The notes beneath the pieces are model-generated. The model saw only the letters and a list, made by a program, of their open reading frames with translations. It did no database searches and had not been told where the DNA came from. A program made the position numbers and the translations under genes. From positions 1 through 8,584 of the forward strand of contig JAPLUP010000202.1 of the NCBI GenBank assembly GCA_026397575.1: DNA of 8,584 bases. The letters are read 5' to 3'. Below are positions 5,850-8,584 of this stretch, one piece after another. The DNA is from Candidatus Zixiibacteriota bacterium. Its GTDB lineage: Bacteria > Zixibacteria > MSB-5A5 > CAIYYT01. The stretch's first letter is position 1. The number at the start of each line of letters is the position of its first letter.

Positions 5850-5877
5850 TTAAGGATTAGGGTCGGATACCGATAAT
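5850..5877 (+). promoter_or_regulatory. Candidate sigma-28-like (FliA) or sigma-70 promoter for the GGDEF operon
   Basis: ACCGATAA at 5869-5876 matches the sigma-28 -10 (GCCGATAA) in seven of eight bases. TTAAGGAT at 5850-5857 sits 11 bases before it, the spacing expected for the TAAAGTTT element, though the match is partial. The same bases contain GATAAT, usable as a sigma-70 -10. Either would start transcription near 5883, just ahead of the ATG at 5908. Confidence 0.45.
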
Positions 5878-5907
5878 ACTAGAAAGGTATCCTTCGAGCC
5901 GGGTGAA

Positions 5908-7476
5908 ATGCGAGCTATAGCAGGATCAATCAGGTCACTTTTTCCGCGACTGGAGAGCATATACGTCGCCTCGCGGGCTATCACCGCCGCCGCGGTGCTG
6001 GTCTGGATGCTTACAACGGTCCAGACCGACAGTGCGCACCGCGCGCTCGCCTTTGGCATGGTGATTTTTGGCGCCCATCTACTAGTCTTCTACTTTATTT
6101 GGCGGAAACGCCCCAAGTTCATTAGCGATGTCTTTGCCTACTCACTGATCTTCGACATCATTTTCGTCACCTATTTGATCAAATATACGGGCGGTGCCTT
6201 TTCCGGTTTCTATTTGCTGTATTACGTCGCGATCATGTTTTCCGCTTACTACTTTAGCCTAAATACCTGTGTCGGACTCTCGTTCGCCATCACGACCGTG
6301 TACATCGTAAGCAATCCGGAGTTGTTGACCAAGATCAGTCTGATCGAGTTGGCAATACGCGTCGGATTTGCCTGGTTCTTCGCATACGCCGTCGGCTACG
6401 TCTCCCGCCACATGAGACTATCCGAGGGGAAACTGCTAAAGCTGTTGGACACGCTTAACGAAAGTACCACCGAGTTAGAACGGTCTCAGACGCGGGTAGA
6501 GACGATCTATGAGACGGCGCGAGTATTGGGCGAAATCCATGACGAGAAGGAAATCACCGACAATGTTCTCGACATCGCTGATAATATCCTCGGTTTCGAG
6601 ATGTGTTCGATCCAGTTTCTTGCCGGCGCCGGTGGAGAGCTGCAAGAGCGCGCCCGTCTTCAGGACAGCAGGCGCCGCACCGACAAGCTGAGGGAACGAG
6701 TGCGGTTGGAAGGTATCGCCGCCACGGTTATCGATACCGGAGTCGCGCAGAGACTCATTGATCTTGACGACAAACACGGCTATCTTCCCATGTCAGAGTC
6801 CGCCAAGAGCGCGCTGATTGTACCGATGATATCTCACAGCAAGGTGCTGGGATTGTTGCAGGCCGAGTCAAACAGAGTGAATCGTTTCAACGAGATGGAT
6901 CAGAAAGTGTTTTCGATTCTGGCCGCTTCGGCGGCAATGGCCTACGAAAACAGTCGCCTGAATCGCGAACTTGAGAAAATGGTGATCATCGACGAACTGA
7001 CAGGCGTCTACAACTATCGTTATTTCAACGAGAAATTGGCGGACGAAAAGAAGCGTGCCGCTCGCTACCGGCAGCCACTGTCGCTTTTGATGGTTGACAT
7101 CGATTGGTTCAAGCGTTGTAATGATACCTATGGTCACGAAGCCGGTAATGTGTTGCTTAAGGGTATTGTCGGAGTTATCAAAGTCAGCATCCGCGATACC
7201 GATGTTCTCGCCCGTTACGGCGGCGAGGAGTTTATCGTGATATTGCCCCAGACGTTGCATGAGGACGCGCACTTGATCGCCGAACGTATCCGGTCTGAAG
7301 TCGACAATTCCCGTTTTGGCGACGGCGTGAAGTATCCACTCCTGCATGCCACTGTCTCTATTGGCATCACCACGTTCCCCGATAACGGCCGCACTGAAGA
7401 AGAGATCGTACAACTGGTCGATCGGGCGATGTACCTCGCGAAGGGGCAGGGAAAGAACTCGGTCGCGACGGTTTGA
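5908..7476 (+). CDS. Membrane-bound GAF-GGDEF diguanylate cyclase
   Basis: This 522-residue inner-membrane enzyme is predicted to make cyclic di-GMP from two GTP. The N-terminal region (about 18-165) has six hydrophobic segments at roughly 18-38, 46-65, 74-92, 100-117, 119-135 and 147-165, resembling a multi-helix sensor module. A short coiled coil covers about 170-200. A GAF-like domain runs from about 202 to 350 (start ETARVLGEIHDEKEI; later SALIVPMISHSKVLGLLQAE). The GGDEF domain covers about 355-520: DELTGVYN at 362-369, VDIDWFKRCNDTYGHEAGN, the active-site GGEEF at 438-442, and the inhibitory I-site RDTD at 429-432, five residues before it. All key residues for catalysis and product inhibition are present. 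The ATG at 5908 has only a weak Shine-Dalgarno (GGGTG, two bases away), which suggests modest translation. It is the first gene of a run with NagZ and AnmK and may be expressed with motility genes if the sigma-28-like promoter is real. Its ligand is unknown. Confidence 0.92.
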   Translation: MRAIAGSIRSLFPRLESIYVASRAITAAAVLVWMLTTVQTDSAHRALAFGMVIFGAHLLVFYFIWRKRPKFISDVFAYSLIFDIIFVTYLIKYTGGAFSGFYLLYYVAIMFSAYYFSLNTCVGLSFAITTVYIVSNPELLTKISLIELAIRVGFAWFFAYAVGYVSRHMRLSEGKLLKLLDTLNESTTELERSQTRVETIYETARVLGEIHDEKEITDNVLDIADNILGFEMCSIQFLAGAGGELQERARLQDSRRRTDKLRERVRLEGIAATVIDTGVAQRLIDLDDKHGYLPMSESAKSALIVPMISHSKVLGLLQAESNRVNRFNEMDQKVFSILAASAAMAYENSRLNRELEKMVIIDELTGVYNYRYFNEKLADEKKRAARYRQPLSLLMVDIDWFKRCNDTYGHEAGNVLLKGIVGVIKVSIRDTDVLARYGGEEFIVILPQTLHEDAHLIAERIRSEVDNSRFGDGVKYPLLHATVSIGITTFPDNGRTEEEIVQLVDRAMYLAKGQGKNSVATV

Positions 7477-8504
7477 TGAGTGATCTGCGACGCTGTCTTG
7501 GTTCAATGCTTGTGTGCGGGTTCGACGGAGGAGCACTTCCCGATGATTTCCGGACACTACTGCAAGCTAACTCGCTCGGCGGCGTCATCCTGTTCGCCAA
7601 CAACTATTCCAACGGCACGCACCTCTCCGAACTGACCGCACAGATTCACTCACTGTCTGAAGTCCCTGTGCTGCTCGCTGTCGATCAGGAAGGGGGAAGG
7701 GTTGTGCGTTTTGCAGGTGACTTCCCGGCCTATCCATCACCGCGCTACTACGGGCTGCGACGCGATGCTGAGGGTCTGCTGACCGCCACGGCGCGAACTG
7801 CCGAGCATCTGCACGCAGCGGGTGTTAATCTAAACCTGATTCCGGTCTGTGATCTTGCGCCTGATGATCCTGCCCATGTCATTCATTCACGCAGTTATTC
7901 AAGCGATCCGGAAGAGATGGCGGATATGGTCAGGCTGCAGATCAAATGCCAGCGCGAGCAAGGCGTGCTTTCCTGTGCCAAGCATTTTCCCGGTCTGGCG
8001 TCGGCCTACGGCGATCCCCACAATGTGGTCTCGAGATCAGACCAATCGCTCGCCGATTTTAGACAGCGCGATTACATTCCCTTTCGGGCTGCTATCGACG
8101 CGCAGGTTGACATGATCATGGTGACGCACCTGCTGGCGCCGCAGATAGACGCCAACGCGATTGCCACTTTTAGCAGCGTTTTTGTGTGGCAGGAACTGCG
8201 GGAATACCTTGGCTTTGCTGGGCTGGTAATCACGGACGATCTGCTGATGGCGGGGGCACTGGAAGGTATTTCGGCTGCAGAGGCCGGCATCAAAGCAATT
8301 CTCGCGGGAAGTGATCTCTTGATTTACGGCAATCTTTCCGATAATATCATCCCTGTGACTGAGGCAATAACGCAGGCGGCGGCGGCCGATCCTGCGCTGG
8401 CGCAGTGGCTCGAAGAGAGTAGCGATCGCATCCAGCGTTTCAAACTGGAACGACTGAAGGCACAAGGAGAAAGACCTGACCCGGCTCAGTGCTCTAATAG
8501 ATAA
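7476..8504 (+). CDS. nagZ: NagZ-like beta-N-acetylglucosaminidase (glycoside hydrolase family 3)
   Basis: This 342-residue cytoplasmic enzyme has no signal peptide. NagZ removes GlcNAc from GlcNAc-anhydroMurNAc muropeptides during wall recycling. Seen motifs: GGVILFANN at 35-43, VDQEGGRVVRF at 69-79, AGVNLNLIPVCDL at 115-127, CAKHFPGLASAYGDPH at 167-182, and VITDDLLMAGA at 251-261. D254 is the expected nucleophile, K169/H170 bind substrate, and D180/H182 correspond to the catalytic Asp-x-His of NagZ, although the loop lacks the usual HG after KHFPG. The length matches single-domain NagZ (about 340). The ATG at 7476 overlaps the cyclase stop as TGATG, so translation is probably coupled; its own Shine-Dalgarno is weak. 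The 3' end overlaps the AnmK start by 29 bases. The adjacent AnmK supports a recycling role over other GH3 activities. Confidence 0.87.
   Translation: MSDLRRCLGSMLVCGFDGGALPDDFRTLLQANSLGGVILFANNYSNGTHLSELTAQIHSLSEVPVLLAVDQEGGRVVRFAGDFPAYPSPRYYGLRRDAEGLLTATARTAEHLHAAGVNLNLIPVCDLAPDDPAHVIHSRSYSSDPEEMADMVRLQIKCQREQGVLSCAKHFPGLASAYGDPHNVVSRSDQSLADFRQRDYIPFRAAIDAQVDMIMVTHLLAPQIDANAIATFSSVFVWQELREYLGFAGLVITDDLLMAGALEGISAAEAGIKAILAGSDLLIYGNLSDNIIPVTEAITQAAAADPALAQWLEESSDRIQRFKLERLKAQGERPDPAQCSNR
8464..8469 (+). promoter_or_regulatory. Ribosome binding site for anmK that points to a CTG start
   Basis: AAGGAG inside the end of nagZ lies six bases before CTG 8476. The AnmK frame has no ATG, GTG or TTG between its upstream stop (TGA 8455-8457) and the Met inside the conserved GLMSGTS motif, so the site favours CTG initiation. 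Confidence 0.5.
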
Positions 8505-8584
8505 ATCCACTCGCCGTACGATCGGCCTGATGTCGGGGACTTCGACTGACGGACTTGACGTCGCCTTATGTGACATAGAGGTAC
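8476..8584 (+). CDS. anmK: Anhydro-N-acetylmuramic acid kinase AnmK, N-terminus only, cut by the window end
   Basis: The frame continues past the window end. It contains TIGLMSGTSTDGLDVAL at about residues 15-31, the nearly invariant N-terminal ATP-binding motif of AnmK (consensus IGLMSGTSxDGxD). AnmK is a cytoplasmic kinase that opens and phosphorylates 1,6-anhydro-MurNAc to MurNAc-6-phosphate, the step after NagZ. If ATG 8530 were the start, the beta strand before MSGTS would be lost, which is not expected. The likely start is CTG 8476, with AAGGAG six bases upstream, giving an N-terminal extension LTRLSALIDKSTRR of a kind seen in some AnmK proteins. It overlaps nagZ by 29 bases in a different frame and is almost certainly co-transcribed with it. 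Confidence 0.85.
   Translation, partial: MTRLSALIDKSTRRTIGLMSGTSTDGLDVALCDIEV

Noticed and set aside
6868..7557. Long antisense frame (229 codons) across the GGDEF domain and the nagZ start
   Set aside because: It is a shadow of strongly conserved coding sequence on the other strand, and no family motif is visible.
8037..8576. Minus-strand frame of 179 codons over nagZ and the anmK start
   Set aside because: It is antisense to clear GH3 and AnmK motifs and Arg/Ser-rich, as expected for a shadow.
1..8584. Mobile elements, CRISPR arrays, tRNA and rRNA
   Set aside because: No transposase or integrase motif, no terminal or regularly spaced repeats, and no RNA gene signature were seen on either strand.

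Overview
The window reads as chromosomal DNA from a motile Gram-negative (diderm) bacterium. It encodes an outer-membrane secretin with its type IV pilus alignment proteins, a flagellin behind a strong sigma-54-type promoter, a membrane diguanylate cyclase, and the start of a peptidoglycan-recycling pathway. Base composition is moderate in GC and even along the window. TGA, TAA and TAG all serve as normal stops, so the standard bacterial code applies. The lineage cannot be fixed from this sequence. The combination would suit a deltaproteobacterial or FCB-type lineage, but that is a guess. No insertion sequence, phage gene, CRISPR array, tRNA or rRNA is visible.

Layout. (1) 1-2000, plus strand: the 3' end of a pilMNOPQ-type cluster. 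It holds a PilO C-terminal part that carries an in-frame TGA, then a PilP-like protein, then a compact PilQ-like secretin, all translationally coupled. (2) 2107-2229, plus strand: a 40-residue Cys/His microprotein with an excellent ribosome binding site. (3) 2343-3329, plus strand: a zinc-dependent alcohol dehydrogenase of the AdhA-like subfamily. (4) 3326-4504, minus strand: an unrecognised, Cys-free and Trp-free, disordered-looking protein of 392 residues whose stop codon overlaps the dehydrogenase stop. (5) 4505-4897: a 393-base divergent regulatory region with a near-consensus -24/-12 promoter and a cluster of GTCGG half-sites. (6) 4898-5665, plus strand: a short divergent flagellin, followed by two hairpins, the second a strong intrinsic terminator. 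(7) 5908-8584, plus strand: a three-gene run of GGDEF protein, NagZ-like glycosidase and AnmK (cut by the window end), with overlapping gene junctions.

How the genes fit together. The first block builds the envelope-spanning part of a type IV pilus. The middle block concerns the flagellar filament, with an unknown divergent partner that may be exported or regulatory. The last block joins a c-di-GMP synthase, possibly under a motility (sigma-28-like) promoter, to NagZ and AnmK. Those two enzymes release GlcNAc from muropeptides and phosphorylate anhydro-MurNAc. Surface motility, second-messenger signalling and cell-wall turnover are therefore neighbours here. The least explained items are the 392-residue minus-strand protein, the small Cys/His protein and the GTCGG repeat cluster.
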